In this document: in pieces, positions 12,129 to 23,089 of the stretch
Position numbering within the stretch: position 1 is the first letter of the stretch
Layout: every line of letters begins with the position of its first letter
NCBI RefSeq assembly: GCF_034702125.1
Contig: NC_085865.1
Span: 26,262,567-26,326,566, forward strand
DNA from: Engraulis encrasicolus
Taxonomy: Eukaryota > Chordata > Actinopteri > Clupeiformes > Engraulidae
DNA length: 64,000 nt
Direction: 5' to 3'
The notes under the pieces: generated by a model
Database searches by the model: none
What the model was told of the DNA's origin: nothing
What the model saw: only the letters and a program-made list of their open reading frames with translations
Translations under genes and position numbers: made by a program

Positions 12129-14115
12129 TAGTAAACTGAAGCAAATACCAGAAAAATGTAATAAAATACAATAAAATAAAATAAAAATGAATACAAGGAA
12201 GTAAATGTCTGTAAAAAATTATGCCTTGCAGCCACCTGTGAGTGCTGCCACATCCAGTGCTATGGTCAGGCTAATTGTTGCAGTGTTACAATCAGCTCAA
12301 CAGAGCAGTTAGTGGTGTAATGCCTATTGCACAGATGCTTTTAGCCATTGTGTATAGCACAAATATTTAACAAGAGAAAGAAATTACATTACATTTCAAT
12401 ACAATATTATTGTTAAACACAAGCAGATAATTGGAGTGCTTCTCGGTCTTCAGCTTTTTTCCTTGGTGCTCATCAGTGTAGGGGCTCTCAAACTTGGTCC
12501 AGGAAGACAGATGCTGAGGCACTCAAGGTTGCAATTTTTTTTTACTTTTTTATTTGGCTACAATTCCTGGACAATATTATTGTTATTCATTACAATATTA
12601 TCTGAACCAACTTGTAAAGGAATGAATGACTATACAGTCAAAACCAGATGAAATAGCCCACATAAGGCGATTCTGTGGGGAAGTGGTGGATGATCATGGA
12701 ACAAGTCATGATTAATTCTAATGAATTGCACTCTTGACAATGCATTGTGTTTGGAATTACAGTTGTTCTTGGTTGCTATGAAGCAGCATTCACTTCAAAA
12801 AGTGCATCCTCTTAACATATCTTAACCGACACTGATTGTCCAAAAGCAACATCTTGTTTTCCAAAGGATCTAATGGTAACAAAACATTTAGCATTTTATG
12901 CAAAAATTGCAAATCGTGTCTTCAGTTACACTGCATAGCAGTGTATGAACAGAACACCACCAGTCAGTCATTACACAATATCCAGAGAAATATAAAATAT
13001 GGCTTTCATTTTGACACAATTTACCATTGCATAACACTGTTGTCAATTATTTACCTTTCATGCCAGTGGCATTTTGGTTTCTTTTCCTTTGGCAGGGATT
13101 TTGCATGAAGGCTTGAAATGTGAGATTCGTGCAGGTAGGCAACTACATTAATGCAACTACATTCGGCAACCCGTTAAAACACGGCATTATAAATTTGTTG
13201 TTACCAGAATGGCAGTGACCGAGTCATAGTGTATTACTAAAGGCCCTGTGTTATGTCATAGTAGAGTAGTAGGCCTACTATGGTAATTAACCTTTGAATG
13301 ACTATTACAGGGTGCCTTAGATGGTACGGCATGTGCATTAAGGGTTTAATGAATGGAAACTAGGCTAGGCAACTACATTAATGCATGTGCACAACACGGC
13401 TTTTGCGCTGCTGAAATTGTGATAATGAGGACTCTGTGTCACTCAGTTAAAAACAAAAAACAAAACAAAAAACGGTTAAACCAATCAAGAAGACTGTAAT
13501 GGTGATGGTTCTTTCTTTCCAGCTCTTCTGCTAACAGATGGAGGTAGTCATAATGAAAACGGAAAGAAAATCAATAGACGATGTAGCACACACGTGTGTT
13601 CACCCTTTGAGTGCACCAGAGTCATGTTCAATCGAGCGAGTGTTGCATCGTCTTCCTGGTCCAAGAAGAAAAGTGGAAAAGGTGCCAGGTTTGGCTTGTC
13701 GTACAAAATCCTTGTGAGTCGTCATGCCTTTCTCACTTGGCGGAAGTGTTAAAGAGTCTCAAAGGGAAGTGTTAAAATATTAAATTGTAATGTCACCTTA
13801 CAGTGATACCTATCAGAAGAAAAAAATGGCAACATCAGATTGTATCACCTTGCTGAACAGTGTACAAAACAGTGAGTGTATAAAATCGAATGTAACCTAA
13901 GTAATTAGTTACCATGTGATGGATGCCCTGTGCTCCCTCTTTGAAATTCCAATTTTTCCAATTCATTCTATTATTTAGTATAATCCACTGCCATCTGTGC
14001 TAAGCATCAGAACTTCCCTAGTGTAGCAACTTGGTGACTAGCCAGCTTGAAAATCCTTTTTTTGGGAAGGGGTGGTGGGGGCCAATTCATGTGGCTAATT
14101 TGGGCTGTGGGGAGC
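12129..14115. other. unassigned 2-kb stretch
   Basis: It holds AT-rich sequence and a short direct repeat, GGCAACTACATTAATGCA, at about 13138 and 13369. The region between and around these copies (about 13130-13420) may therefore be an unrecognised repeat. Open frames (12436-12651, 12836-13108) have no domain. I see no exon. Confidence 0.45.
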
Positions 14116-14123
14116 AACGATTG

Positions 14124-15167
14124 CATGGGCGTAGATTTGGGTAGGGACGGTCGTGACATGTCACAACCAATATTCAAGGGATATAAAATAGTCCCGACCA
14201 ATTTTTGACATAGGCTATAATTAAAAAAATAAAAAATAAATAAATAACTGAACGAAAACCGACATTGATTAGTTAAATATTTCTATATACTATGCAGTGG
14301 TAGCATTCATTTAAAAAAACATTTTAAATTGGCTAGTTAGTGAGCTTTGATGACCCATGCCGCTATTGGCTGCAACAAGCGGCAGGCGAAAGCAGTGGTC
14401 CACGCTGGTGGTGCTGAAAAGTGAACGCATCTGTCTCATATTGGAATTAAACTCAAACGGCATAGGCCTACATGTTCCCTTCTGAATTTGACATTTGTGA
14501 GCCTCAGAGATACCAAAAAGAAAAGGACGACTGGCATAAGAAGTTATGCTACCTCAACAGTAAGCCTACGGCCCCATAAGATTTCATCTAGGCTACACAT
14601 GTGTTGCATGTTTCGGTGTTTAGGTAAGATAAGCGTTATCCTCCTACCCTCCCTTTTCTTTTTCGAGTGCAAGTTTTAACAGTCTCGTTGTAGCAATCAA
14701 TTAAGCCATGGCAGATGCAAATAAACATGGGAATGAATGAATGAGAGAGTCATGGAAATATGCTGGAGATGCTGCCGTTTGAATTAAACTTAGTTGCTGT
14801 AGCCTGGTGGCTATCCACACACCTCACACAATGCATGCCATAATTGCAAAACATTCCGACTGTCAAACTAGGCTACTCGATAGCTAAATGCGATTTATGC
14901 TTGCTCATTTCGGTTGCCGCGTGTGCCGCGTGTGCCGCATGTTGTAAAAAGTTTGGCAAAAGGAATTCATTTCAAGTTGTGATTCCTCTGACATTCTGAG
15001 AATAAAAGTCAAGTTTTAGATATTGTCAGACAAAAAAGGGTCGTTTATTCTCCCAGGACAAAGGGGCTCGGCCTTGATGGAGCTTGACTGCTTTTACAGA
15101 AAGTAGCCCAAGAGTAGCCTGGCCTACGTCTTTAAAGGAGCCGCTACCCTTTTAAAGTCAGATACAG

Positions 15168-15215
<48 letters not shown>

Positions 15216-15572
15216 AATTGTTATGTTGTCCAGGCCCATTAGAAATGCTTAGTCGTTGAAGCAATTTTGTTTAACTAAATGTTAAATAGAATTATCTGTG
15301 TTGAACATGTAGCCTACCACTTACTGTATAGCACTGTTCATTTTGGGAAAAGGATATGAGCCCTGTTCTAATGTGCCACCTGGTTTAAGAAACAGTCTTC
15401 CTTACTTATAGGCCCTAGTCATTATTTCGGTAGGGCGCATAGGCCTATATTGAATGAGCCTAGATTAATTTTATAATACCAGTCCGATTAATCTAGATAA
15501 AGAATCTATGTAATTATTTTTTTTTTGGTTGAAGTTGTCCCTACCAAAATTCAAGCCAAACCTACGCCCTTG
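14124..15572. mobile_element. non-autonomous hAT element (1449 bp)
   Basis: The left end is CATGGGCGTAGATTTGG and the right end is the complement of CAAGGGCGTAGGTTTGG. Both are followed inward by GGTAGGGAC. The perfect 8-bp TSD AACGATTG lies at 14116-14123 and 15573-15580. Internal frames are under 65 codons, so it encodes no transposase. A (TC)n tract lies inside. The classification is firm from the termini plus TSD. Confidence 0.92.
15172..15213. repeat. (TC)n microsatellite in the hAT element
   Basis: About 21 CT units. Confidence 0.95.
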
Positions 15573-15580
15573 AACGATTG

Positions 15581-16640
15581 CTTCCAGAAAGCACATTTTT
15601 CATGTACTCTCGGTGGTTCAACCTTAGCCATTTGGACCATGCATGTGCCATGCCCTTGTAAGCAGCCAACATGATAGCCTGTTTTCTCTCAGCCTTGTGC
15701 TCAGTGATCAGTGAGACATAGTCAAAAGCAAAATGAGGTCCAGAAGCAAATTTACTTCAAGGATTTTGATGCATCCAAAGCCATTCTCTTGTAACTCTAA
15801 CAAAAAAATGTTTTATGACAGTTTTGCTACTTTTGATTTCGGCTTTGGTTGAAAATGGAGGTAATATTGATCAATTTGTCTGTCTGTCCCACTTTAACTG
15901 TTGTTATGCTCTGTGTGATACTGTGTCTGTCCCTGCACCTCTAATAAGCTCATTATGAGTTGAGATTTTTCTGACTCACTGTGAAGATGAAAGAAGAAAA
16001 ATAAACATTTAGTTTTGGAAAGTTCAGGCTGAGGGTAAGCATAAGAATGAGACAAAATTTGCTTGTGTTCACACACCAGTTTTCAAGCAGTAGCCTACAA
16101 GCATTTTGGAGGAGACAGGTGTCCCTTAAAAGCGGTAGGCCTATGTAGGCCTAACTGAATTGGAGTAGTCCTATATTTAAAAGCAAATATGTAGTATGAT
16201 TACTCATTAGATTTTCAATGATTGTTAAAGTTACATGTTTTAAACATTACAGGTATTATTTTAACCATAACTCAGACCTTACACATGAATGTGCTTGAGA
16301 CTGATGTGGCCTACTCTATTTGGCAGTCCAATAGAGCACAAATTCCATTACCTCTGATGGTAGCAAAGAAATCCAATAGGCCAACAGATAGAGGCAGGAT
16401 GAAGCAAAACAAAACACTCTGACCAAAACCCTATCTCTGAAATTGACTAGGCAATGCCATCCTGCCACGCTCTCTAAAGAAGAGGGTGGGGTGGACTTCA
16501 TAGAGGTGTTTTTCTGTTCCATTTGTTCTTCATCCGTTATATTCTTTCTTTTAAAAAATCCCTCCAGACAGACCATCTCATGCGCATAAGTAAAATCATG
16601 AATGCCGCATGAAATGGAAGTGTGAAAAAATGAAAAGAAG
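15581..16640. other. unassigned stretch
   Basis: No gene or named repeat is seen. TAGGCCTA occurs twice near 16135-16153. Confidence 0.5.
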
Positions 16641-16649
16641 GGGGGCACG

Positions 16650-16739
16650 TTGCCTGATTATCATAGACTTGCAATCGTGATTCGATTAGAAGCAACGCCG
16701 CCGAAGGTGTTGCGTCACTAGGAGGGCGCAGCCTGGCTT
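16650..16739 (-). mobile_element. TAGCC-type MITE with 9-bp TSD (90 bp)
   Basis: On the minus strand it reads from AAGCCAGGCTGCGCCC to GATAATCAGGCAA. The 9-bp string GGGGGCACG flanks it perfectly at 16641-16649 and 16740-16748. It is the inverted-orientation sibling of the element at 63826-63917. The right-hand TSD copy runs straight into the SINE at 16740, so the MITE inserted at the head of that SINE. Confidence 0.85.
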
Positions 16740-16897
16740 GGGGGCACGGTGGGTCAATGAACTTAGACATCGTACCATTATGCCAGCAACACGGGTTCGA
16801 TTCTGGCCCGAGGTCCTGTGCCGATCCTTCCTCTCTCTCCCACTTGTTTCACACTCTCTCCTTCCTAATAATAAAGCCATGAAAATCCCAAAACATA
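16740..16897 (+). mobile_element. tRNA-derived SINE
   Basis: A pol III B box, GGTTCGATTCTGG, lies at about 16793-16805. It is followed by a pyrimidine-rich body (GATCCTTCCTCTCTCTCCCA) and an AATAAAGCCATGAAAA 3' end that turns A-rich. This order (tRNA-like head, CT-rich body, AATAAAG tail) is typical of a common fish SINE group. It is not a functional tRNA gene, because no cloverleaf can be folded downstream. Confidence 0.75.
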
Positions 16898-16900
16898 TAT

Positions 16901-17267
16901 TTAAAGGTTCACTGTGTAGGATGGTGGTTAGAGTAGGTATTGCAACTATGCTGCTCATTGAAAATGTGTTGTACTGCCAATTTTGATCTTTTCATGAATA
17001 TTTACTAGGTAAATAATTAACTAATATTTACTACTATGACCAAAGTACAGTACGTCTTACAGCTAAAAATGTCTATTTAATTCCAAATGGCGGAGAATGG
17101 AGAAGATCGCCCCTTTCATGTATGAAAAGTGAGATTTTCCCAGTCATAATGAATACTGAACATTTGATGGTGGTGATAAGTATCCATGAAAAATGTAACA
17201 TTTGTGAATGGGCAGCATGAATTCTGGAAAGAAACTGCTGAAAATATCACATAGCGGACCTTTTTAA
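16901..17267. mobile_element. TTAA-flanked MITE (367 bp)
   Basis: The left end is TTAAAGGTTCACTGTGTAGG. The right end read on the complement is TTAAAAAGGTCCGCTATGTG, an imperfect inverted repeat. TTAA lies at both outer edges (16901-16904, 17264-17267), which is the target site of piggyBac and Kolobok-type transposases. It has no coding capacity. Confidence 0.7.
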
Positions 17268-17564
17268 AAAATCTACAGAAGAAAAAAGAGAAAATCAAAA
17301 CAGTAACACAAATGGGACATGTCCACTGACCCATATGAAGCTACTACAACAGAAATATGAAAAAGATGTACTCGCATCAACAGATGGTTAAGTGGATTCA
17401 TGATTCCACTGAGTGAATCACACCACAAAGGAAAGGAGGCAGACCTAACTCCAGTGTTCTCACTTTCATCCCACGCTGGCTTTGATTTCGAAAAGACAGA
17501 ACACAGCACACCACAAAGAAAAATCATCATGCAGCTATGGCTTTTCCAACAGGCAAAGCTATTA
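17268..17564. other. unassigned stretch
   Basis: Nothing that I can support. Confidence 0.5.
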
Positions 17565-17936
17565 TAGTGGGGTCGTAGGCATGTGCAATTTTTCTCAGTC
17601 ATTTCAAATTGGTGTTAAAGTTTGGTTTTCACTTCCAAGTTGAAGTTTAGGGTCTATAGAACAATTTGAGTTTGAGTGTCAAACACACAGATAACAAAAT
17701 GGCCTGCTGGGGGCGCTCTAAAATGTATAAACTGCTATAAGTTTTGATTAGTTTAACCAAATGTAACATATGAGGTATGTATGGATTCAGCATTAAGAGG
17801 AGAAACTGGTGAGCTAAGTATTGGGTCACCAGATTAAAGACACACTGTGTAATAAGCACGCTTTTAGCCCATGGACAGCAAAATTCAGGGTTTTTTTTTA
17901 AGATAAAGGGTGGAAATGCCCCCAAAGTTGCAAAGT
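17565..17936 (-). repeat. dispersed repeat, copy A (inverted relative to 20823-21184)
   Basis: The complement of this segment matches 20823-21184 nearly base for base. Shared stretches include GCAACTTTGGGGGCATTTCC, TAGAGCGCCCCCAGCAGGCC and TTGTTATCTGTGTGTTTGAC. The segment runs directly into the GT tract at 17937. The class is unknown. It could be a MITE or a SINE-like repeat, and the shared 48-codon open frame is a by-product. Confidence 0.85.
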
Positions 17937-18056
<120 letters not shown>

Positions 18057-18059
18057 GGG

Positions 18060-18200
18060 ATGTGCATGTATGGAGGTGCCTTTCAGCAATGGGTAGGGAG
18101 AGGTAAGGGTGGGATTCAAACCTGCAACCCTCTGACAGACGAACACCTGATACCCAGTAGGCCACTGCCACTTACTGTATAGAGTGGCCACAGCAGCATA
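18060..18200 (-). mobile_element. partial tRNA-derived SINE
   Basis: On the minus strand TGGCCTACTGGG (A-box-like) is followed by GGTTGCAGGTTTGAATCCC (B box with one change). After that come CCTCTCCCTACCCATTGCTG and GAAAGGCACC. It matches the head of the SINE at 44238-44470. The 3' half is replaced by the GT tract. Confidence 0.7.
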
Positions 18201-18420
18201 TTAGGCCACGGTTGTCCAAGTCCTACAAGGTTGCACGTGTGTGTGTATGAATGAAGATTCTAAAGGTGACAGTTTGGCAGTCAATAGCTGAGTAATATGT
18301 GCAGCCTTATCTCCAAAAGTTTTACAAGTTGTCAAATGATATTGACACACAAATGGCATAACCCTGTTCTTCATGTCAAAGCTGAGATCACTTTTCTAAG
18401 CCAAATGGTTCAGTCAAAAA
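18201..18420. other. unassigned stretch
   Basis: Nothing recognisable before the LINE fragment begins. Confidence 0.4.
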
Positions 18421-18658
18421 GTGGACATAGCAGACATAGTGAACATAGCAGACTGGACTCCATACTGGAAAATGACAGACACCCCCTGCACCCGCTTCTG
18501 GCCAACCAGAGGAGCGTGTTCAGCTACAGACTCCGGGCCTTACCCTGCCGTACAGACAGACTACGGAAGTCATTTGTTCCTAGGGCCATCCAGCTCTTCA
18601 ACACCACACAGAAAGACACAATGAAAGAGATTGTCATTGGTGACTGGACAGCCTAAAC
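18421..18658 (+). pseudogene. LINE ORF2 C-terminal fragment
   Basis: The frame starting upstream at 18297 reads a tail with RLDSILENDRHPLHPLL, YRLRALPCRTDRLRKSFVPR and a final KEIVIGDWTA before a TAA stop. The same order (RLDSIMDN, HRLRAFTCRTDRLRRSFVP, DIIIGDWTA) occurs in the minus-strand fragment at 49403-49853. That agreement shows a real former coding end and not a chance frame. Everything 5' of it, including the polymerase motifs, is missing. Confidence 0.8.
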
Positions 18659-18721
18659 CCACCCCCACCCCCATCCCGATTTTTTTTTAATCTCTACTGA
18701 ACAGCTACACTTCAACCTACA

Positions 18722-18745
18722 CCCCCCCCCCCCCCCCCCCCCCCC
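18722..18745. repeat. poly-C tract, 24 bases
   Basis: A homopolymer in the LINE 3' UTR, followed by CCCCCA units. It is prone to length error in assemblies. Confidence 0.95.
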
Positions 18746-19090
18746 ACCCCCACCCCCATTGAGCAAGCGCCTGCACTACCTTGGACACTTTAAGGGACTG
18801 CTCAACACAGGACAATAAAATCACTACACCCCACCTCAGCTACCTCACCTATCCCCTGGGATAGCATCTGTGAACTATTTAATTCTGCAATTTATTCTTA
18901 CTGGACTATCTCAACCACTGAAAAGCTACTGTGAACTGACATATTTTTATTTTTTATTACTTTTATTTTTTAACTGAGGGACTTCTACAATGCACAATCA
19001 TTAGAACTATTTTGGCTCTTTTATGTGTACTGAACACTTTTATCTTGACTTTTTGTGTATATGTATGCAACATGATGCCCTACAAGAACC

Positions 19091-19091
<1 letters not shown>

Positions 19092-19172
<81 letters not shown>

Positions 19173-19290
19173 CAATGTGTGTGTGTGTGTGTGGGGGGGG
19201 GGTTGAGAGAGAGAGAGAGGATATGTGTGTGTGTGTGTGTGTGTGAGAGAGGGGGAGAGGGAAGGAGGGAGGGAGGGAGGGAGAGAGAGT
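19092..19290. repeat. compound (GT)n/(GA)n/(GGGA)n repeat
   Basis: GT runs at 19092-19172 and 19177-19192 are followed by poly-G, AG units, another GT run (19225-19244) and GGGA units (19261-19281), all within the LINE 3' UTR. Confidence 0.95.
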
Positions 19291-19440
19291 GTGTGAGGCG
19301 ATATACTTTTACTGTAATGTGCATTTATGTGTATAAGTTCTTTGTGTACGTTTGGATTTGTGTATTTATGTAAGCTGACAGACACCTTAATTTCCTTCGG
19401 GATCAATAAAAGTACTCTACTCTACTCTACTCTACTCTAT

Positions 19441-19884
19441 TCAGGCCTATGCGCTGAGCTGTTCACACATTTTTTTCTAAGTGAATGGGGTCACATCATA
19501 GGGATTTTAAGAGAACATTTTTAAGAGTTGGCTAATGATCTTAACAAAGTTTGTATTCAGAGCCAAGACCTCTCTGACAATGGTTTTACCTCGTCGAAAG
19601 GTGAGTGGTTTATTTTATTCTATTAAAAACCCCAGGACAGGTCACCTCTCACTATAACTGTTTGTGACATCATCATCTTGACCATTCTACCATTCATTTC
19701 AATGAGGGGGAAAACAGAGAGAAAACTGAGGAAAACAAATCTGGTGAACGGATGAAAGGGGGTAGGCCAGGCGAAAAACCTTTTTGAGCTGTTCGTTTTG
19801 GCACTCAAACCGTGTCTCTATCTCTAACGCTGCAACGATTCAAAGCCACCATACTAATGAATGGAGGTGAATGGAAAAAAACGT
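19441..19884. other. unassigned stretch
   Basis: I see no gene or named repeat. Confidence 0.5.
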
Positions 19885-19975
19885 AGAATAATAATAAACT
19901 GTCGATGAACAATTAGTATGCTTTCCCGCAAGCATACTAAATAATAAACTGTCGGACAACAATTAGTATGCTTGC
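19885..19975. repeat. two-copy 52-bp direct repeat
   Basis: AATAATAAACTGTCG followed by ACAATTAGTATGCTT occurs twice, at about 19889 and 19941, with GCAAGCATACT between them. Confidence 0.8.
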
Positions 19976-20363
19976 TGGGGGCAAGCAGAGGCCTTTGGCA
20001 AGCATACTGAATAATACTATAGGACTATTTCATACATGGAAGACACAATCATCTGCTGTTATGAAGACATCTCTGTCATCTGGGAACTGTCCATTTGTTA
20101 CCAGCACAGTTGACAGGAATAAAAAAATTTATTATCTGCATTTGCCAGAAATGCCTGCCAATCTGGTAACAAATGGACAGTTCCCAGATTTGGACTACAC
20201 TACCAAAGATGCCGTTGCCAAAGATGTATTCCAACTAGAGGTGAAGTGCAGCTGTACTAGTACTTGTACAAATACACCTGCCAGATCTTGATGCAAGTGC
20301 ATGAAGGCAGAGTGCACACGTCTGTGCAAGTGCACATGCAATGCACATGCAATGCAAAAAGAC
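19968..20363 (+). pseudogene. cysteine-rich (CXC/tesmin-like?) coding relic
   Basis: A 107-codon frame ends at a TGA (20289-20291), but the same frame continues in a matching pattern. Before the stop it reads LEVKCSCTSTCTNTPARS, and after it CKCMKAECTRLCKCTCNA. Spacing of the form CxCx3Cx(n)CxCx5Cx3CxC resembles CXC (tesmin/TSO1-like) modules, which in fish also occur at the C-terminus of uncharacterised, probably transposon-derived proteins. I infer one former cysteine-rich C-terminal exon broken by a stop. The N-terminal part carries a 27-bp inverted repeat (20078-20189), which is odd for coding DNA. The function is unknown. Confidence 0.4.
20078..20189. repeat. perfect 27-bp inverted repeat
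   Basis: The arm at 20078-20104 (ATCTGGGAACTGTCC...) is exactly complementary to 20163-20189, with a 58-bp loop. It lies inside the relic frame at 19968-20363. Confidence 0.95.
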
Positions 20364-20502
20364 TGACCACTGACTGTTATTGTATCTGTTCTCTGTCATA
20401 GTTATTGTAGAGTGGAGTATTGGGATAAATGTTAGCCATATGTCTTCTGTTTGTTTTTGAATGCCGGAAAAAACTGTTGTTCCTCATAGTATATCATCAT
20501 CC

Positions 20503-20567
<65 letters not shown>
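20503..20567. repeat. (TTA)n microsatellite
   Basis: About 21 TTA/ATT units. Confidence 0.97.
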
Positions 20568-20822
20568 GATTTACTTTCTTTTAGATATAAAGTTTTTTGT
20601 GAATAAAATGATGGCTTGATTGGAAAAAAAGCTGTTACTCATGATCCTAAATTCATAAACTCAAAGTTGCAAGTTGGGTGCTAAGTATGACATAGGCTTT
20701 ATGCAGCCATATTTGTGTATAGGTATCCTAAGTATCTGTGTGCTTCAGGGATATTCTGAACAAATCAAGTTGAATGATATCCCAGGCTTTATTTACAATA
20801 GCTTGTAACAATAAATTATGTT
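20568..20822. other. unassigned stretch
   Basis: Nothing recognisable. Confidence 0.4.
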
Positions 20823-21184
20823 TCATTGCAACTTTGGGGGCATTTCCACCCTTTATCTTAAAAAACCCCCCTGAATTTTGCTGTCTATGGGCTAAACGTG
20901 TGTTTATTACATAGTGTGTCTTTAATCTGGTGACCAAATACTTAACTCACCAGTTTCTCCTCTTAATGCTGAATCCATACATACCTCATATGTTACATTT
21001 GGTTAAACTAATCAAAACTTATAGCAGTTTATACATTTTAGAGCGCCCCCAGCAGGCCATTTTGTTATCTGTGTGTTTGACACTCGAACTCAATTTGTTC
21101 TATAGACCATAAACTTCAACTTGGAAGTGTAAACCAAACTTTAACACAAATTTGAAATGACTGAGCCTAATACGACTCCACTAT
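20823..21184 (+). repeat. dispersed repeat, copy B
   Basis: The partner of 17565-17936 in the opposite orientation. The two are separated by about 3 kb and look only slightly diverged. Here the left edge is not followed by a GT tract, so the tract at 17937 belongs to copy A or its target. Confidence 0.85.
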
Positions 21185-21420
21185 TACACTTGAATGTTAG
21201 TGAAGGACACTTCCAGCAGTAGATATCTTTTAAGCCTTTTTTTAAAGCCCACCTGGGAAACTCCAACTGCCACTGTCATTGTGACACAGCACTCCACAGC
21301 GCACAAGTGTTCACTACACACTGCACACAACAAAATTACATTTTATGCCTTACCCGTGCAAGGGGGCAGCCCCCAATGGCCCCCCAAGGGAGCAATGGTC
21401 GTTACGGTACCATGCTCAGG

Positions 21421-21931
21421 AGCCCTATCTCACGCCTTTCGTAAAGTCTTCACGAAAAAAATAGAGTAATTTTCGTGGTGCATTCACGTTATTGCCCGCC
21501 TTTTGTAAAGTCTTCACGAAAATAATAGATTAATTTTCACGCTGCCTATTCACTTGAATTGCCCCACTGCTGCTATGGTTATCCAAACATCTGCAGGGGC
21601 GGGGAGGGGGTGCTGACAGAACACTGCTGATACACTCGGGACTCACTAATTCGACGCCCTTTCGGTACTTACGCCTTATGTCCCCTAAACCTAAACCTAA
21701 ACCTAAACCTAACCCTAACCTTAACCCTAACCTTGACCCTAAACCTAACCCTAAATTACTTGTTTGAAATGTTTGATTATAGTCGGGCAATTCAAGTGAA
21801 TAGGCAGTGTGAAAATTAATCTATTATTTTCGTGAAGACTTTTACGAAAGGCGGGCAATAACGTGAATGCACCACGAAAATTAAGCGATTTTTTTTCGTG
21901 AATGCTTTACGAAATGATTGAGATACGGTTG
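21421..21931. mobile_element. foldback MITE with 140-bp arms and telomere-like loop
   Basis: The left arm (21421-21565) and right arm (21783-21931) are inverted copies at about 90-95% identity by eye. Each arm is itself two tandem 65-bp units built on CGTAAAGTCTTCACGAAAA and AATTTTCGTG. The perfect 8-bp duplication TGCTCAGG flanks the element (21413-21420, 21932-21939). The loop holds CCTAAA/CCCTAA repeats. The 8-bp TSD fits hAT-type integration, but the termini (AGCC/CAACC) are not classical, so the superfamily is left open. Confidence 0.85.
21684..21755. repeat. telomere-like (CCTAAA/CCCTAA)n array
   Basis: About twelve hexamers, first CCTAAA and then CCCTAA variants, in the loop of the foldback element. 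It is interstitial and imperfect, so not a chromosome end. Confidence 0.9.
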
Positions 21932-22075
21932 TGCTCAGGGTATCTCAGTCATTTAGGAGGATGGGGGAGAGCACTGGTTAATTACTCCTCCCACCAACCT
22001 GGTGGATCGGGAGTCGAACCGGTAACCTTTGGGCTACAAGTCTGACGCCCTAACTGCTTACCCATGCTGCTGCCC

Positions 22076-22785
22076 ATCTACCTGTCAATTAACTGTATCT
22101 ATCTGAAAATCTGTGTAACATATCCCAACTGTGGAAATGTCTGCTTATCAAGATACCTGGTGTGCAAACAGGGTGCTTGTAGTCAAAAGCATTTTTTTTT
22201 GATGTGTTGAGAGGGAGGTTTGCTACTGATTTTAGCTAAGCTGTGGTAGTTGGCATCAATTACGATTGGCGTGTCAGAGCAGAGTGATCAACTTAACAAT
22301 GAACCACCTTCACCTTTACTACCATTTTTTAGTGTGATGAGATCTAGATGTGTAGACATGTAACTTGATCTACTGAGATCTACGCATGCATTAATTTGAC
22401 ATGCTCCCTTGGGTATGTTGTTCCCCTTTAATGAAAGATGTGCACAACATTTCAGGTTTGAATTATGATCTTTTAATAACTTCCCAAAATGACATAATAC
22501 CTCATGCAAATGAGTCTAATATACCCACATAACAGCTTACAAATAGATAAATGGATTGTTAGATTAGTCCAGTCAGGGTCTGTCAGTGGTGGGAGGTTGC
22601 TTTGTTCTTGTACCTCCTGTTGTTCGATCCTGGCCTTTGACTGAGGAAGTCGTGCAGTTAAATTAAGCATCCGTTCATGGGGGGAGAAGATGGTTGTGAA
22701 GCGCTTCGCAGGAAGTCTGAAAACATGAAGGCACCAGAGTCCTCCAGTCCAGACCACCCCCAGACCAGGTGCTTCCTCTCCCCTC
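22076..22785. other. unassigned stretch
   Basis: I see no gene. The minus-strand frames (22288-22509, 22473-22757) have no domain. Confidence 0.5.
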
Positions 22786-22793
22786 AGTGTGTG

Positions 22794-23081
22794 CAGGGCC
22801 GGTTCTAGTGAATTTGGTGCCTTGGGTGAGCATCCACTTTACTTTTGTTTACATTTAGAGGCTGGCATCTTTAAACATAGTGTTGTACATCAGATCGAGC
22901 ACAGCTGATCTATTACCTACACAGTATACCGAGTGCATGTGAATAATCATTGTCAATGAAAAGTTTAATGTTTAATTTCACTTCACGTTGTAATTTTGTG
23001 GGACTTTTTGGCGTTACTGGCGCCCCCAAGACTGGCACCCTAGGCAACTGCCTTGCCTGCCTATTCCTAGCGCTGATCCTG
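22794..23081. mobile_element. hAT-type MITE (288 bp)
   Basis: The left end is CAGGGCCGGTTCTAG and the right end is the complement of CAGGATCAGCGCTAGG. The flanks are AGTGTGTG (22786-22793) and AGTGCGTT (23082-23089), 6 of 8 identical, so this is an aged target duplication. GGCACCCTAGGCAACTGCC near the right end mirrors GGTGCCTTGGGTGAGC near the left. Confidence 0.75.
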
Positions 23082-23089
23082 AGTGCGTT

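Larger units (their letters stand above)
18421..19440 (+). mobile_element. 5'-truncated LINE 3' end with (CTACT)n tail
   Basis: It contains the C-terminal end of a non-LTR reverse-transcriptase ORF (18421-18658), then a 3' UTR with simple repeats. It finishes with TTTCCTTCGGGATCAATAAA followed by CTACT pentamers (about 19412-19440). The minus-strand copy at 49225-49853 encodes the same C-terminus and has the mirror tail. This is a 5'-truncated non-LTR insertion. The clade is not L2 as at 24-29 kb. I cannot name it with certainty. Confidence 0.8.
21345..22075 (-). mobile_element. tRNA-derived SINE, interrupted
   Basis: On the minus strand the head reads GGTTACCGGTTCGACTCCCG (B box GGTTCGACTCC, at about 22012-22022) and GGGTAAGCAGTTAGGGCG before it. 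The body continues through TGGTGGGAGGAGTAATTAAC and ends in a CCCTTGCACGGGTAAGG-type tail near 21345. The SINE is split by the foldback element at 21421-21931, since TGCTCAGG is present on both sides of the insertion. Confidence 0.75.

Noticed and set aside
21684..21755. Telomere
   Set aside because: Short, imperfect and internal, in the loop of a foldback element with a TSD.
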